A stretch of DNA of 64,000 nt. It comes from Leptolyngbya ohadii IS1. Lineage in GTDB: Bacteria; Cyanobacteriota; Cyanobacteriia; Elainellales; Elainellaceae. Below are positions 18,258 through 27,790 of the stretch, in pieces (positions within the stretch are counted from its first letter, which is position 1; each line of letters opens with the position of its first letter). The notes under the pieces are model-generated. The model saw only the letters and a list, made by a program, of their open reading frames with translations. It was not told where the DNA came from and made no database searches. The stretch is taken from the NCBI RefSeq assembly GCF_002215035.1, contig NZ_NKFP01000007.1, forward strand, positions 186,001 to 250,000, written 5' to 3'. Both the position numbers and the translations under genes were made by a program.

Positions 18258-21212
18258 ATGGTGGATTGGTTAGTCGTCTGGGGAGCTGCACAGGCTGCTG
18301 GATTTGTGTTTAAGCCAATTTTGGAAGATTTGGCGAAAGAATCGGCTAAGGATTACGCCAAAGATTTCTTTAAGGACTGCCTCAAGAAAGTAATCCGCCT
18401 ACCTGAGAAAGATGCTCAGAAAGAGGCTTATGGCAGGGCTTTAAAGGAATTCTTGCAGCTTGTACAGCAAGAGCTTGAGGACGCTGACTACCAGGACGTT
18501 CAGATTAAACAGTTCATTCAGCCGCTGAGAAGATTTGTAGACCAGGAAGAAGTTGCGGCGGCGTTAGGGCAAGCTTTTGAGCCAAGCTGTTCTGGATTAG
18601 ATATTCAGACTTTAGTTAGAGCATGGAAGAAGCTTGATTTGCCTTACCTGCCAGAGGAGTTTAGCTGGGAGCGGGTAAGCAAACGCTATCTCAAGAAGGT
18701 AAGGGCAATTGTTCAAGAATCTGACAAGCTGCGACCGATCTTTGAGACTCAGGCACAGGCAGCAACAGCAGAGGGAGTTCAGGAGCTAGTTGGCGTTCAG
18801 CCAGAGTTTGATTTGGGTCGCTATGCGGAGGGACTACGTGAGGAGTACGGCAATCTAAAACTAGAATCCCTTGATACAACTGGAGCCTACTACAGCCTAA
18901 AACTCTGGAAAGTTTTTATTCCGCAGAGCGTTCGTGAGTGTCAAGAGTTTTTGCCGCAGGTCTATGAGATTCCAAAGGAATATGGACGCAGGCTTCGTGA
19001 GCAGGATCAACTAGATGAGGCGGAAATTGCTGAGGCGGAGTTAGAGCGGTATCGCAGAATGTATGTGGAGCAGCCAACGCGATCGGTTCTAGAAATTGTC
19101 GGTGATCCGATGTCTTCTACTGAGAAGCCTTCTCCTCTAGGCGTTCGATACGACGGCTCGATGCTATATGACGGATCTAGAAGATATGGCAGTACGTTCA
19201 CCCAACGTGCAGTGATTCTGGGTGATCCGGGTTCAGGAAAATCAACACTGCTGCAATGTATAGCTTTGGCTTGGGCAGAGCGATCGTTGAGTGAGTTGCC
19301 GCTATACCCCATCCCGCTGTTAATTGAGCTACGTACCTATGCTCGTGATAAGCAAGAGCGTAAGTGCGAGGATATTCTTTCATTCCTCCATTCTGGCAGT
19401 ATTACCTGTCGTTTAAACCAGCGGCAGCTTCACGACAAACTGAAGGCAGGTCAGGCAGTCGCTTTATTTGATGGCATTGATGAGGTGTTTGAGCCAGCAT
19501 TGCGGCATGAAGTGGTAACGGATATTCACCGCTTTACGAATGAGTATCGTGATGTGCAGGTGATTGTGACTTCCCGTTGGCTGGATTATAAAGCACAGCG
19601 ATTGCGCGATGCTGGGTTTCGTCACTTTATGCTACAAGACCTAGAGAAAGAACAAATTGAGGAATTTATCCAGCGTTGGCATAACGAAACACTTGCAGAA
19701 GGAGCAGATAAGGTAAGGAAGCAAGAGCGACTACAAAAAGCAATCTGGGAGTCGAAAGCGATTCGAGAATTGGCAGGCAATCCGCTGCTGCTAACAATGA
19801 TGGCAATCTTAAATCGTAATCAAGAACTGCCACGCGATCGCCCGCAGCTATATAACCGGGCATCGGAGGTACTACTGCACCAATGGGATGTGGAACGTAC
19901 CCTAGTAGAAGACCATCGCCTTGACCCTAAAACGATCGACTATCGAGATAAACAGGCAATGCTGCGAAAGGTTACCTACTTCATGCAATCTAGCGAAAAA
20001 GGCTTGGCAGGAAATATTATCAGCGAAACTGATTTAAAGAACATTTTGATAGATTATCTGAAGACGATTTATCCAAATCAACCGGAAATAATTGCTCGGC
20101 TGATGATTAACCAGCTGCGAATTCGCAACTCCACTCTCTGTTCCCTGGGAGGAAACTCATATGCCTTCGTTCACCGCACCTTTCTGGAATATTTCTGCGC
20201 TTGGGAATTCGTTGATCAGTTTGAGAAGCAGCGAACTCTGGATTCTGAGCAACTCATTCAGGCGACGTTTGGTGAACATTGGCAAGATGAAACCTGGCAC
20301 GAAGTCTTGCGATTAATTGCTGGAATGATCAATGCTAAGTTTGTCGCAGAAGCAATCGATTTCCTGCTAAAGCAGGAGGTCAATCGGGAGAATTTTTTAG
20401 ATGAGGCAAATCAGCAAAAGAAAGAGGGGCTGAGTAATCTCCTATTGGCGGCAGAATGTTTTTCTGAAGTTAGAAATAAGTCTGCAATTTGTTCTATCAC
20501 AACTCAACTTTTAAATCGATTACAGCGTGAAGTTGAGCAGGGATACTCTTATCAGCTTCATTTAGAAATACCAGTTGCGCTTACCACTCATATTGCTACT
20601 ATTGGACGAGAGAATCCTACAACACTACCTTGGCTAAAGAATTACCTTAAAGAAGCTGATTGGTTTGTAGCAGAGTCGGTTGTTCAGACAATCGCTCAAG
20701 TTTGGAAAGACGACCCTGAAACTTTACCCTGGCTTAAAGCTCTTGCTCAACAGGATAAAGATGACTTTGTGCGTCAAGCAGCAGTGCGAGAGCTAGCAGA
20801 AGGCTGGAAAGACGACCCTGAAACTTTACCAATTCTCAGAACTCGTGCTCAATCTGATAAGAGTAATCTTGTACGTCAAGTAGCAGTGCAAGAGTTAGCA
20901 AAAGGCTGGAAAGATTTAGCTGGTATGTTTGAGTTTTTGCGAGATCGAGCTATACATGATCCATTTAATTACGAAGATTCTTGGGACGATAATCCTCGCC
21001 AATCTGCCCTAAGGAGATTTCTGAAGATAACGTTACCCAGCAAGGGGCTGGATCAAGATGTCCCATTTTGGCAAGTCCGGATGTCGCTGCAATCTGCTTT
21101 CAATGTCCCGCATCGCCACTTTAGTCAGCGAAATTCCGGTCGCATACGGTTTATCGTTCAACTTCACAATCGGATGAATCCCTTTCCAGGTCATACTTTG
21201 CGCCCAAGCTAG
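18258..21212 (+). CDS. NACHT-HEAT STAND protein, 3' end replaced by IS sequence
   Basis: ATG 18258 (MVDWLVVWGAAQAAGFVFKP) fits the usual N-terminus of cyanobacterial NACHT proteins; the frame also extends to GTG 18210. Walker A is GDPGSGKST at about 321-329, and Walker B-like ALFDGIDEV and the sensor VIVTSRW follow. The NACHT winged region ends near FVHRTFLEYFCAWE. The C-terminus has about three ~31-residue HEAT-like units (ETLPWLKALAQQDKD...VRQAAVREL). The gene then runs into an ISAzo13-type element: residues from about ITLPSKG onward are antisense IS sequence. The native 3' end is therefore lost, though most of the repeat domain remains. NACHT proteins of bacteria are anti-phage sensors; the N-terminal effector here is not a known nuclease or protease by eye. 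Confidence 0.85.
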   Translation: MVDWLVVWGAAQAAGFVFKPILEDLAKESAKDYAKDFFKDCLKKVIRLPEKDAQKEAYGRALKEFLQLVQQELEDADYQDVQIKQFIQPLRRFVDQEEVAAALGQAFEPSCSGLDIQTLVRAWKKLDLPYLPEEFSWERVSKRYLKKVRAIVQESDKLRPIFETQAQAATAEGVQELVGVQPEFDLGRYAEGLREEYGNLKLESLDTTGAYYSLKLWKVFIPQSVRECQEFLPQVYEIPKEYGRRLREQDQLDEAEIAEAELERYRRMYVEQPTRSVLEIVGDPMSSTEKPSPLGVRYDGSMLYDGSRRYGSTFTQRAVILGDPGSGKSTLLQCIALAWAERSLSELPLYPIPLLIELRTYARDKQERKCEDILSFLHSGSITCRLNQRQLHDKLKAGQAVALFDGIDEVFEPALRHEVVTDIHRFTNEYRDVQVIVTSRWLDYKAQRLRDAGFRHFMLQDLEKEQIEEFIQRWHNETLAEGADKVRKQERLQKAIWESKAIRELAGNPLLLTMMAILNRNQELPRDRPQLYNRASEVLLHQWDVERTLVEDHRLDPKTIDYRDKQAMLRKVTYFMQSSEKGLAGNIISETDLKNILIDYLKTIYPNQPEIIARLMINQLRIRNSTLCSLGGNSYAFVHRTFLEYFCAWEFVDQFEKQRTLDSEQLIQATFGEHWQDETWHEVLRLIAGMINAKFVAEAIDFLLKQEVNRENFLDEANQQKKEGLSNLLLAAECFSEVRNKSAICSITTQLLNRLQREVEQGYSYQLHLEIPVALTTHIATIGRENPTTLPWLKNYLKEADWFVAESVVQTIAQVWKDDPETLPWLKALAQQDKDDFVRQAAVRELAEGWKDDPETLPILRTRAQSDKSNLVRQVAVQELAKGWKDLAGMFEFLRDRAIHDPFNYEDSWDDNPRQSALRRFLKITLPSKGLDQDVPFWQVRMSLQSAFNVPHRHFSQRNSGRIRFIVQLHNRMNPFPGHTLRPS

Positions 21213-22350
21213 CATCGTTTGCACATCCCCCAGCAATGTCCCATTCCAGTGCTGTTCCAGAATCCCCCAACACCGCTCAATCGGGTTGTACTTGCTGTGG
21301 TAAGGCGGATAGTAAAGCAATTGAATCGGCTTGCCAATCGTGTCGCAAAACTGCACCATGCGCTTGAGAAACTGCGTGCGAACACCACTACTTTCAGAAC
21401 CGTTATCCACCTTCAACTGCACCCTTTGCGTCTGTTGCTGTTGCTGGAGCGTCAATGTCTCCCACCAATCACTCAGCGTATCCACAATGAAATCACTGGT
21501 TTTGGAAGAACTGCCAAACTGGATGTATAACTGTCCACTATCTTCATCCACAATGCCGCAAGGAATGTACTTCTCCTTATCTCCCAAATCATGATCACAC
21601 GCTTTGGTGTCTCCCCGTGTTTGTCCACCGCGTGAATACGCTCCGATATTCACACTCGCTTTGCAATCGATGCTCAATCGCTTGACTTCGCCCTTGTGTT
21701 GCTTTGGGTCTTTGGCTTTGATGTTGTCGAAGATCGCGTCGGTTTCGGGCAGTTTTTTTGGGGCTTGGCTTTCATGACGGGACGCAAGCGATACCCCATC
21801 CGATTCAGCACCACTGCCATCGTACTGGGCGCAGGCAACTGTTCAGCAGAAAAGCCTTGCAGTTGCAGTTGTTTGAGAGCGGCTTGAGCCGTTAATCGCG
21901 TGTACGCAATACTCGTTTGAAACGTCGGGTCTTGTTGGGCGTGCTGCTCTGCTAATGCTCTAAGGGCAGTCGCAACATCGGGGTACTTCTCCTCCCAGCA
22001 TTTCGCTCCGCTGTAACCAGATTGAGCACCCACACAAATGATTCCAGTTCGCTTTTCTGCCAATCCCACCTCGACGTTGACTCTGCCCCAGCCAAACACC
22101 TGCTCTGCTAATCGCGCATTCCCCTGACAATACTTGAGTGCCATCTCTGCCTGGAAACTACGACGTTCTGCCCCATGCATTTTGGAAGCGGCAAGCCGCA
22201 AGTCTTCGATTTGAGAGGTACTCAAGACTGGACACTGATCACTAAAGTGCTTCAATGGTTTGTCCCTAACTCTAGAGATATTCTAGATGACTGGTAACTT
22301 CTTTGCCGGAAACCACCCTAGTATTATTTGAACTTAGAGCGATTTGAGCG
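21028..22350 (-). mobile_element. ISAzo13-type insertion sequence, diverged copy 3
   Basis: The element carries a two-frame transposase on the minus strand, related to but clearly different from that of copies 1 and 2. Terminal repeats and a target duplication could not be fixed by eye: the left end must lie close to the transposase stop at 21033, and the right end, by analogy with copy 1, about 100 bp beyond 22255. It sits in the 3' end of the NACHT gene. Limits given are approximate. Confidence 0.7.
21033..22255 (-). CDS. ISAzo13-type DDE transposase made by -1 frameshift
   Basis: The first frame (22255-21674, TTG start) encodes the N-terminal 190 residues (KHFSDQCPVLSTSQIEDL onward). The second frame (to 21033) encodes the DDE core with LKVDNGSESSGVRTQF, YYPPYHSKYNPIERCW and PKWDILIQP. 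They meet at an A7-C run on the minus strand (21759-21752). There A-AAA-AAC allows a -1 slip, giving LPETDAIFDNIK, which matches the junction of copies 1 and 2. The frames overlap by 4 bp at 21674-21677. The protein appears intact (about 400 aa), so this copy may be active. Confidence 0.85.
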
Positions 22351-22462
22351 TCACAAGCTACTCTTCGGCAGCGGCATTGGCACGGGTTATGGATTTTCCC
22401 AGGACAGGCGTAGCAGGAGAGATGTCGGTGGGAGAAATCGTGCTAGTGATGCTCCAAATCGC

Positions 22463-24139
22463 TCATGGGATTGACCGGGCTGCGATCCATGCCTCAGCGA
22501 CGTCGATCGCCTCCTCAAGACCCTGACCAACGAGCGAGTCGGATAGGAATACATTCTCGCGACCCAGCGATCGCAGCATCCCCGTTCGCTCTAGTTGCCG
22601 CCTCACGGACGGTGCAACACCCACCAGCATCAGCAAGCTGTCTTGGCTACGCAGAGCTTCGCCGTAGCGGGTGAGCACATTCAGGAAGGTGCTACCCAGA
22701 TCCGTCTCACCCCGCAACCTCAGGATCACCACCGCGTGGCGCGAATTTTCCGTTACCGTTGGTAGCTGCTCGTTAAATACGGGTGCTGCCGCAAAGAACA
22801 AACTGCCATAGGGCACCAGAATTGTCACCTGTCCACCGGGCACCTCCTTGGGCGGCTCGACTTCGAGCGGGTACTGCCCCGGCTTCACGCGCCACGCAAC
22901 GACCTGTATCCGGTTTGACTGCTGAATAACATACAGCAGCACTGCCAAACCAACGCCGATCAATACCGCATATTGCAGCGGCATCAGCAAGCAGGCAATA
23001 AACGTGAGCATCATCACGATCTGCTGGGTCAAACCAGTTTTCCAGACGCCAGTCATCTGGCTGAGTTTAAACGTGCGGCAGCCGATGACAATCAGGAGTC
23101 CAGCCAGGGCGGGCATGGCGATCGCTCCCACCATACGTCCGAAGAACACAATGCAGAGGGCAATCACGATGCCAGCAAAGATATTCGCCAGACGCGATCG
23201 AGCACCCGACGCGATCACCAGCGACGTTGCTGACATCGAGGAAGCAACGGGCATTCCCTGAAACAGTCCGGCGGCAATCCCTGCTACCCCCTGTCCAACG
23301 AAGTCCCCCGACGCATCGGGAGTACTACCGTCGGGGTTAGGAACAGAGGCGCTAATGCCCGTACCCTGTACTAGCCCCACGAACGCCAGCGAGAGGGCGG
23401 GGATGAGCAGTGCAGGCACGAGGGAAAGGGACGGCAGGATGGGGGTCGGCAGCGAGTTTGGAATATCAGCCACCTGTCGGGCTAGAGCCACATTATCCGC
23501 GCCAACCAGGGGCACAATCAGCGAGGCGAAGAAGATCGCAACCACCATGCCTAACGCATTGAGCCGAGTCCGCTCCAGGGTCAGAATCAGGATGATCGTC
23601 AGTACGCCGATGATCAGGGTGGGTCGGTGGATCTGATCGAGATTGAGCAACAGATCAAAAGTTCTGACCAGGCGGTTTGGTCCTGAGCTGCGGTAGCCCG
23701 TCAGGTTGTCAAGTTGCCCCAGGACGATCAGCAGCGCGACGGCGTTGACGAAGCCAACCATGACGGAGTTTGGGACGAAACGAACCAACCTGCCGAGTTT
23801 GAACAGTCCCGCAGCCAGCATGATTACCCCCGTCAGCACTGCCAGGGTAAACAGTGGGATGTTGGGGCTAGTGGCCTCTGTCACCTCAGGTACGCTGGCG
23901 ATGATCAACGCCATCGCGCTGGTTGCCTGGACGGATATGAAGACCGAGCTGGTGAAGAAGGCACCGACGAATACCCCCGTCATATAGCTATATAGCCCAT
24001 AGACCGGATTGACCAAGGCAAGCAAGCCAGTGGCCAGCCCATCGGGAATGCTCTGAATACCCAACACCAGCCCAGCACTCAGGTCTTCAGGGATCGTGGC
24101 GGGATTGAAGAATGGTCGGCGTAGGATAGGGTTCTTCAT
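22463..24139 (-). CDS. SulP-family anion transporter with STAS domain
   Basis: The protein (558 aa from ATG 24139, MKNPILRRPFFNPATIPEDL) has the SulP entry motif followed by about 10-12 hydrophobic segments and a C-terminal STAS domain (~435-555: VTILVPYGSLFFAAAPVF...LRGETDLGSTFLNVL). SulP proteins carry sulfate, bicarbonate or other anions across the inner membrane. The frame extends to GTG 24199, only 10 bp after the upstream stop; neither start has a good ribosome site, and the later one fits family N-termini. It is the last gene of a minus-strand run that includes an alkylsulfatase, so sulfate uptake is a reasonable substrate. Bicarbonate, as for BicA, cannot be ruled out. Confidence 0.88.
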   Translation of the reverse strand: MKNPILRRPFFNPATIPEDLSAGLVLGIQSIPDGLATGLLALVNPVYGLYSYMTGVFVGAFFTSSVFISVQATSAMALIIASVPEVTEATSPNIPLFTLAVLTGVIMLAAGLFKLGRLVRFVPNSVMVGFVNAVALLIVLGQLDNLTGYRSSGPNRLVRTFDLLLNLDQIHRPTLIIGVLTIILILTLERTRLNALGMVVAIFFASLIVPLVGADNVALARQVADIPNSLPTPILPSLSLVPALLIPALSLAFVGLVQGTGISASVPNPDGSTPDASGDFVGQGVAGIAAGLFQGMPVASSMSATSLVIASGARSRLANIFAGIVIALCIVFFGRMVGAIAMPALAGLLIVIGCRTFKLSQMTGVWKTGLTQQIVMMLTFIACLLMPLQYAVLIGVGLAVLLYVIQQSNRIQVVAWRVKPGQYPLEVEPPKEVPGGQVTILVPYGSLFFAAAPVFNEQLPTVTENSRHAVVILRLRGETDLGSTFLNVLTRYGEALRSQDSLLMLVGVAPSVRRQLERTGMLRSLGRENVFLSDSLVGQGLEEAIDVAEAWIAARSIP

Positions 24140-24208
24140 CGTGATGGTGCGAGTAGTTTTGACAAACTTTAAGAATTGAGCATTAGTTGAGAACGGCACT
24201 ACTGACTT

Positions 24209-25606
24209 TCAGACTTTCACGATGTCGTCGGGTCTCCAGGTCTGATCGAAGAAAGGCTCCAGCGGGCCGTACAGGCGAATGTAAGTGAACCAACCCTTGC
24301 CAGGAACCGTCTGGACCCAGTTCCTTTCCTTGCCTGCTGGTGCGCTAGGGCCAAAATAGATGTCATAGGAACCGTCAGGGTTCTGTTCCGGCTGATCAAA
24401 GCTGTTGACACTCGGCTTGGGTTGATCGGCCCGCAGCAGCGATCGCGTGCCGGGATCGTACAGTGTCACCGACCAGAAGTTGTTGACGGGTATGTTTGGC
24501 GGCAAGTGAAGCTGGTAGTTCTTGCCGCCATCCAGATAATCGCCGTCGGCATCTTTATAGGCGCACATGTACTGAGAGCCGACGCCAACCACCTTGTTCA
24601 CCATCGCCGGGGTCACGCAAATGACGGCAAAGTGGAACAAGGTTCTGGCATCGAGGTTTCTAACGCCATTCCTCAAGAATTCGTGGCTACCGCCAACGAA
24701 GATGTATTCCCACTTGCGGTCAGGATAAACCTGCGCTTCCGGCTCGCGCGATTGATAGGCAATGGCCCTGGCCATACCCAGACCGGTCTTGGCCGCCGTA
24801 TCGAGGATCTGCTTCATGCGCTCGTCGGGGTCAAACGTCTTGCCCTTCTCGATACCCAGCGATCGCAACAGCCCCAACTGTTCTGGCGCAAATGCCGCCG
24901 TCGGCTCGTATTGAATCACCTTGTCGAGGTTGACGAAATACTGGAGATCATTGGGGTGGGTGGTATCTGCCGACAGGCTGCCGCAATTCCTGACATTGGG
25001 ACTTCTGTAGCCATCCTTTAACGGGTAGACCGCACAATGATCGCCATACCACTTGAGGGCCTGTTCGCCCATGCCGCTGATCTTTTGGCTGGCACGCGCC
25101 ATGACCCAAACTCGATAGGTGCGCGACTGCGCGACGAAATAACCTTCGGGCACGTCGCCTTTATAATCCGGCGGCAGCAGCAGATATTTGCCCCCTTGCC
25201 CCTGATCTGGGCCAGCCATGCCAAAATCGACGATATACCGGAAATAGGCATCGTTGGCCATCCCCAACACCTGCGGCGGGATTTCAACCACCGTGGGGCC
25301 ATCTTTCTTGAGGTCAACATTACAGGCGAAATAAATGCTTTCCGTGTTGCCGGTCAAAACCAGCGGGATGGCGGTTAGCAAATCAGCGGCCACCGCCAGG
25401 TCAGAACATTCCTTACACCCCCAGCCCTTTTCCTGTCCCTCAAGCAATGAATACATCGACATTGCGGGCATGAAATCAAGGTAAGCCTGGCATGCCCGCT
25501 GAAAATCAAGCGCGTCGAAAAGTTTCTGCGCTGACTCCTGGGTTGGATAACCGCCCAGCGTAAATTCAAAATCTCCAATCGGTGTCGTTAGTTTTTCGGT
25601 ACTCAT
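24209..25606 (-). CDS. DUF1254/DUF1214 protein, second of a tandem pair
   Basis: A 465-residue protein (MSTEKLTTPIGDFEFTLGGYP) with an N-terminal DUF1254 region (~20-150, ending VEIPPQVLGMANDAY) and a C-terminal DUF1214 region (~330-460: NFWSVTLYDPGTRSLL, then NGDxG/DIYFGP-type motif and LRLYGPLEPFFDQTW). ATG 25606 has AGGA upstream; an alternative ATG at 25630 overlaps the upstream stop by 4 bp. No signal peptide is seen. The biochemical role of the family is unknown. It is clearly a paralogue of the upstream gene, with shared GPDQGxGGKxLLLPPxYxGDVPEGYF. Confidence 0.85.
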   Translation of the reverse strand: MSTEKLTTPIGDFEFTLGGYPTQESAQKLFDALDFQRACQAYLDFMPAMSMYSLLEGQEKGWGCKECSDLAVAADLLTAIPLVLTGNTESIYFACNVDLKKDGPTVVEIPPQVLGMANDAYFRYIVDFGMAGPDQGQGGKYLLLPPDYKGDVPEGYFVAQSRTYRVWVMARASQKISGMGEQALKWYGDHCAVYPLKDGYRSPNVRNCGSLSADTTHPNDLQYFVNLDKVIQYEPTAAFAPEQLGLLRSLGIEKGKTFDPDERMKQILDTAAKTGLGMARAIAYQSREPEAQVYPDRKWEYIFVGGSHEFLRNGVRNLDARTLFHFAVICVTPAMVNKVVGVGSQYMCAYKDADGDYLDGGKNYQLHLPPNIPVNNFWSVTLYDPGTRSLLRADQPKPSVNSFDQPEQNPDGSYDIYFGPSAPAGKERNWVQTVPGKGWFTYIRLYGPLEPFFDQTWRPDDIVKV

Positions 25607-25626
25607 AATATTTTTTCCTGAATCAG

Positions 25627-27105
25627 TCATGCCATCTTCTCGAAGTCACCCGGCACCCAGGTCTTGGAGAGAGCTGGTTCAGTCGGTCCGTAGAGCCGCA
25701 AAATGGCGAAGTATCCTCGTCCAGGTACCGTAGCAAGCCAGTTCTTCTCCTTGCCCTGAGAGGCGATCGGCCCCAGGTAGAGGTCGGTGCTGCCGTCGGC
25801 GTTCTGCACCGGATTGTCACGCGATCCCAGCGACGGGAAGGGTTGACCGTTAGCGAGCAGCGCTGCGTCTTCCGCTTCATAGAGCGTCACCGACCAGAAG
25901 TTCGCGGTTGGCACATCCTTTGGCAGGCTCAGTCGGTAGTTCGTCCCACCTGTTAGGGGCGCACCCTCACTGTCGGTGAACGCAATGATGTAAAACGCTC
26001 CCTTGCCGGGAATCTGCGAGAGCATACCGGGGCTGACCGAGTAGTAGTTCGTGAAGAACCAGGGGCGGCAATCGACATCGAGCGCCCCACCCCGATCCAC
26101 TCGCCGCCAACTCAGGTCGAGCTTGCCGCTGGGGTTCTCTGTAGTTGCATCCGCCATCGGATTGAGCCATCGGCGATCGCCATACATCCGGAACGATCGC
26201 CCCGACACAACCTCATCGAAGCCGATCACACGGCTCATCTTATAGGCGGACTTTGCGGCGCGATTGAGGATGCCCCGCGTGTGTTCGTCCGGTTGGAAGG
26301 GTTGCCCCTTGATGATGCCGAGTCCGGCCAGCATCCCCATCCAGTCTGGGTCGGCCAGGTGCGGCCCTTCAGCGTCCACCAGTTGCTTCAGGTAGTCGAA
26401 GGCGATCGCATCACGAAGTGGCAACATATCGACCGGAACACCCGAAGCATCGGGGAACTGCATCGGTTTGGCTTCGCCCTGGAGCGGGTAGATTTTCGTT
26501 TGCTCAAGCAGATCGACGGGTGCTTTCAAATTGCTCGGATCGGCAACCAACCCCCGCAAGAACATGAGCACGTTGTTGGTGCCGGATCGGTAGACGAAGT
26601 ACCCTTCCGGGACGTCGCCCTCGTAGCCCGGCGGCAGGAGCAGAAACTTTCCTCCCTTCCCCTGATCTGGCCCGAAAAAGCCAACGTCACCCGCGAACTT
26701 GTCGCCATCGACGGGAATTGGACGCTGCCAGTAATCCAGCAGGATGCCCTGGAGCATGGGTGGCGCTTCGAACACGAGCGGCCCGTCCTTGCCAAGGTCG
26801 AGATAGCTCATCGCATACATAACGTCACAGTTTGGTGTGGTTACAAGCGTCCTGGCATTTGTCAGCGTCTTCCAGATAACCAACACGTTGTAGCCCGCGC
26901 CGAACGTCTTTTCGGAACCGACCTGCATACCGAGGGTGTTGAGGAGCGGCAGTGCCCAGAGGTACGTCTGCGTGGCACGGTGGTAGAGCAGTTCATCACG
27001 AAGGGCCTGCGCCGTATCCGCTGTGGCTCGGTTTTCTACGAAGGGAAGGTTGGCGATCGCCTCCTGATGCTGAATGGCAGGTGACGGATCAGGCGTGATG
27101 GACAT
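25627..27105 (-). CDS. DUF1254/DUF1214 protein, first of a tandem pair
   Basis: A 492-residue protein with DUF1254 (~50-175, MYAMSYLDLGKDGPLVFEAPP) and DUF1214 (~365-485, TANFWSVTLYEAEDAALL, DLYLGPIASQGKEKNW, ILRLYGPTEPALSKTW). It shares GPDQGKGGKFLLLPPGYEGD with its downstream paralogue. ATG 27105 follows CAGGAGTCC, an acceptable ribosome site. No signal peptide or membrane segment is seen. The pair lies between the alkylsulfatase/YqhA genes and the SulP transporter on the same strand. Proteins of this family often occur near redox or degradation genes, but no reaction is established. Confidence 0.87.
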   Translation of the reverse strand: MSITPDPSPAIQHQEAIANLPFVENRATADTAQALRDELLYHRATQTYLWALPLLNTLGMQVGSEKTFGAGYNVLVIWKTLTNARTLVTTPNCDVMYAMSYLDLGKDGPLVFEAPPMLQGILLDYWQRPIPVDGDKFAGDVGFFGPDQGKGGKFLLLPPGYEGDVPEGYFVYRSGTNNVLMFLRGLVADPSNLKAPVDLLEQTKIYPLQGEAKPMQFPDASGVPVDMLPLRDAIAFDYLKQLVDAEGPHLADPDWMGMLAGLGIIKGQPFQPDEHTRGILNRAAKSAYKMSRVIGFDEVVSGRSFRMYGDRRWLNPMADATTENPSGKLDLSWRRVDRGGALDVDCRPWFFTNYYSVSPGMLSQIPGKGAFYIIAFTDSEGAPLTGGTNYRLSLPKDVPTANFWSVTLYEAEDAALLANGQPFPSLGSRDNPVQNADGSTDLYLGPIASQGKEKNWLATVPGRGYFAILRLYGPTEPALSKTWVPGDFEKMA

Positions 27106-27193
27106 GATGGACTCCTGTCAAGCTAGAGATGCATGGGTCGAAATTAAATGCGCTTGGTTAATGTTTGTTGATATAGAATCTTCGATACAGAGT

Positions 27194-27721
27194 TTAGGGA
27201 TGCTCCTCCAGCGATCGTTGCGTTTCAGTCATTCCCACTGATTCTGAATGGTGAGAGGCGATCAGGCGGACGTAGAAGATGAGCCCCAGTCCTGCAATGA
27301 CAGCCGCGATCGCCAGCCCCAGATTCAAAATTGCAGTACTTCCATCCCAATCCACAACAACGCCCGTAAAGTTGATCGCCAAAATGACAATGACGACACT
27401 CAACAAGATGATTTTTAACTCATCAAAGTCTTCGATTTTAAGCCAGCGGGGCAGACGCAGAGAAGCATCGATAAACAGATGGTAAAGACCCAAAGCAATA
27501 ATATATAGAGCAACCCCTAGAAACAATAAATCAATTAACTGGATGAAACTGAGAGTAATTGTCTTTATTGCCTCGCTAGTAAAGGTACGGGCATTGATTA
27601 ACTCGATCATGAGATGAATTAATACAATCACGCCATAAAGCAGAATCGCGGCCGCTCCCGCCAGAGCTGCGATCACGGCCAAATTAACCAGATAACGGCT
27701 ACTCAATAAAAGACGATTCAT
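27194..27721 (-). CDS. YqhA-family inner-membrane protein
   Basis: A 175-residue protein with four hydrophobic segments (~10-40, 55-85, 105-125, 135-155) and the YqhA/UPF0114 pattern RYLVNLAVIAALAGAAAILLYG and LFLGVALYIIALGLYHLF...LPRWLKIEDFDELK. The function of the family is unknown. It lies in the minus-strand run, 70 bp downstream of the alkylsulfatase stop, so it is probably cotranscribed. Confidence 0.85.
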   Translation of the reverse strand: MNRLLLSSRYLVNLAVIAALAGAAAILLYGVIVLIHLMIELINARTFTSEAIKTITLSFIQLIDLLFLGVALYIIALGLYHLFIDASLRLPRWLKIEDFDELKIILLSVVIVILAINFTGVVVDWDGSTAILNLGLAIAAVIAGLGLIFYVRLIASHHSESVGMTETQRSLEEHP

Positions 27722-27790
27722 TCTCGATTCATTCCGATGTGTAGGTAGGCATTCATCCCCCAGCAGAACCGGGGAATGAACCGCGATTGA

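Noticed and set aside
21025-21030. GTTACC as the terminal repeat of IS copy 3
   Set aside because: A similar GTTACC occurs near 22290 on the other strand, but the match is too short and no target duplication was found.
22344-23995. Plus-strand ORFs opposite the SulP gene
   Set aside because: They are shadows of a strongly conserved SulP frame.
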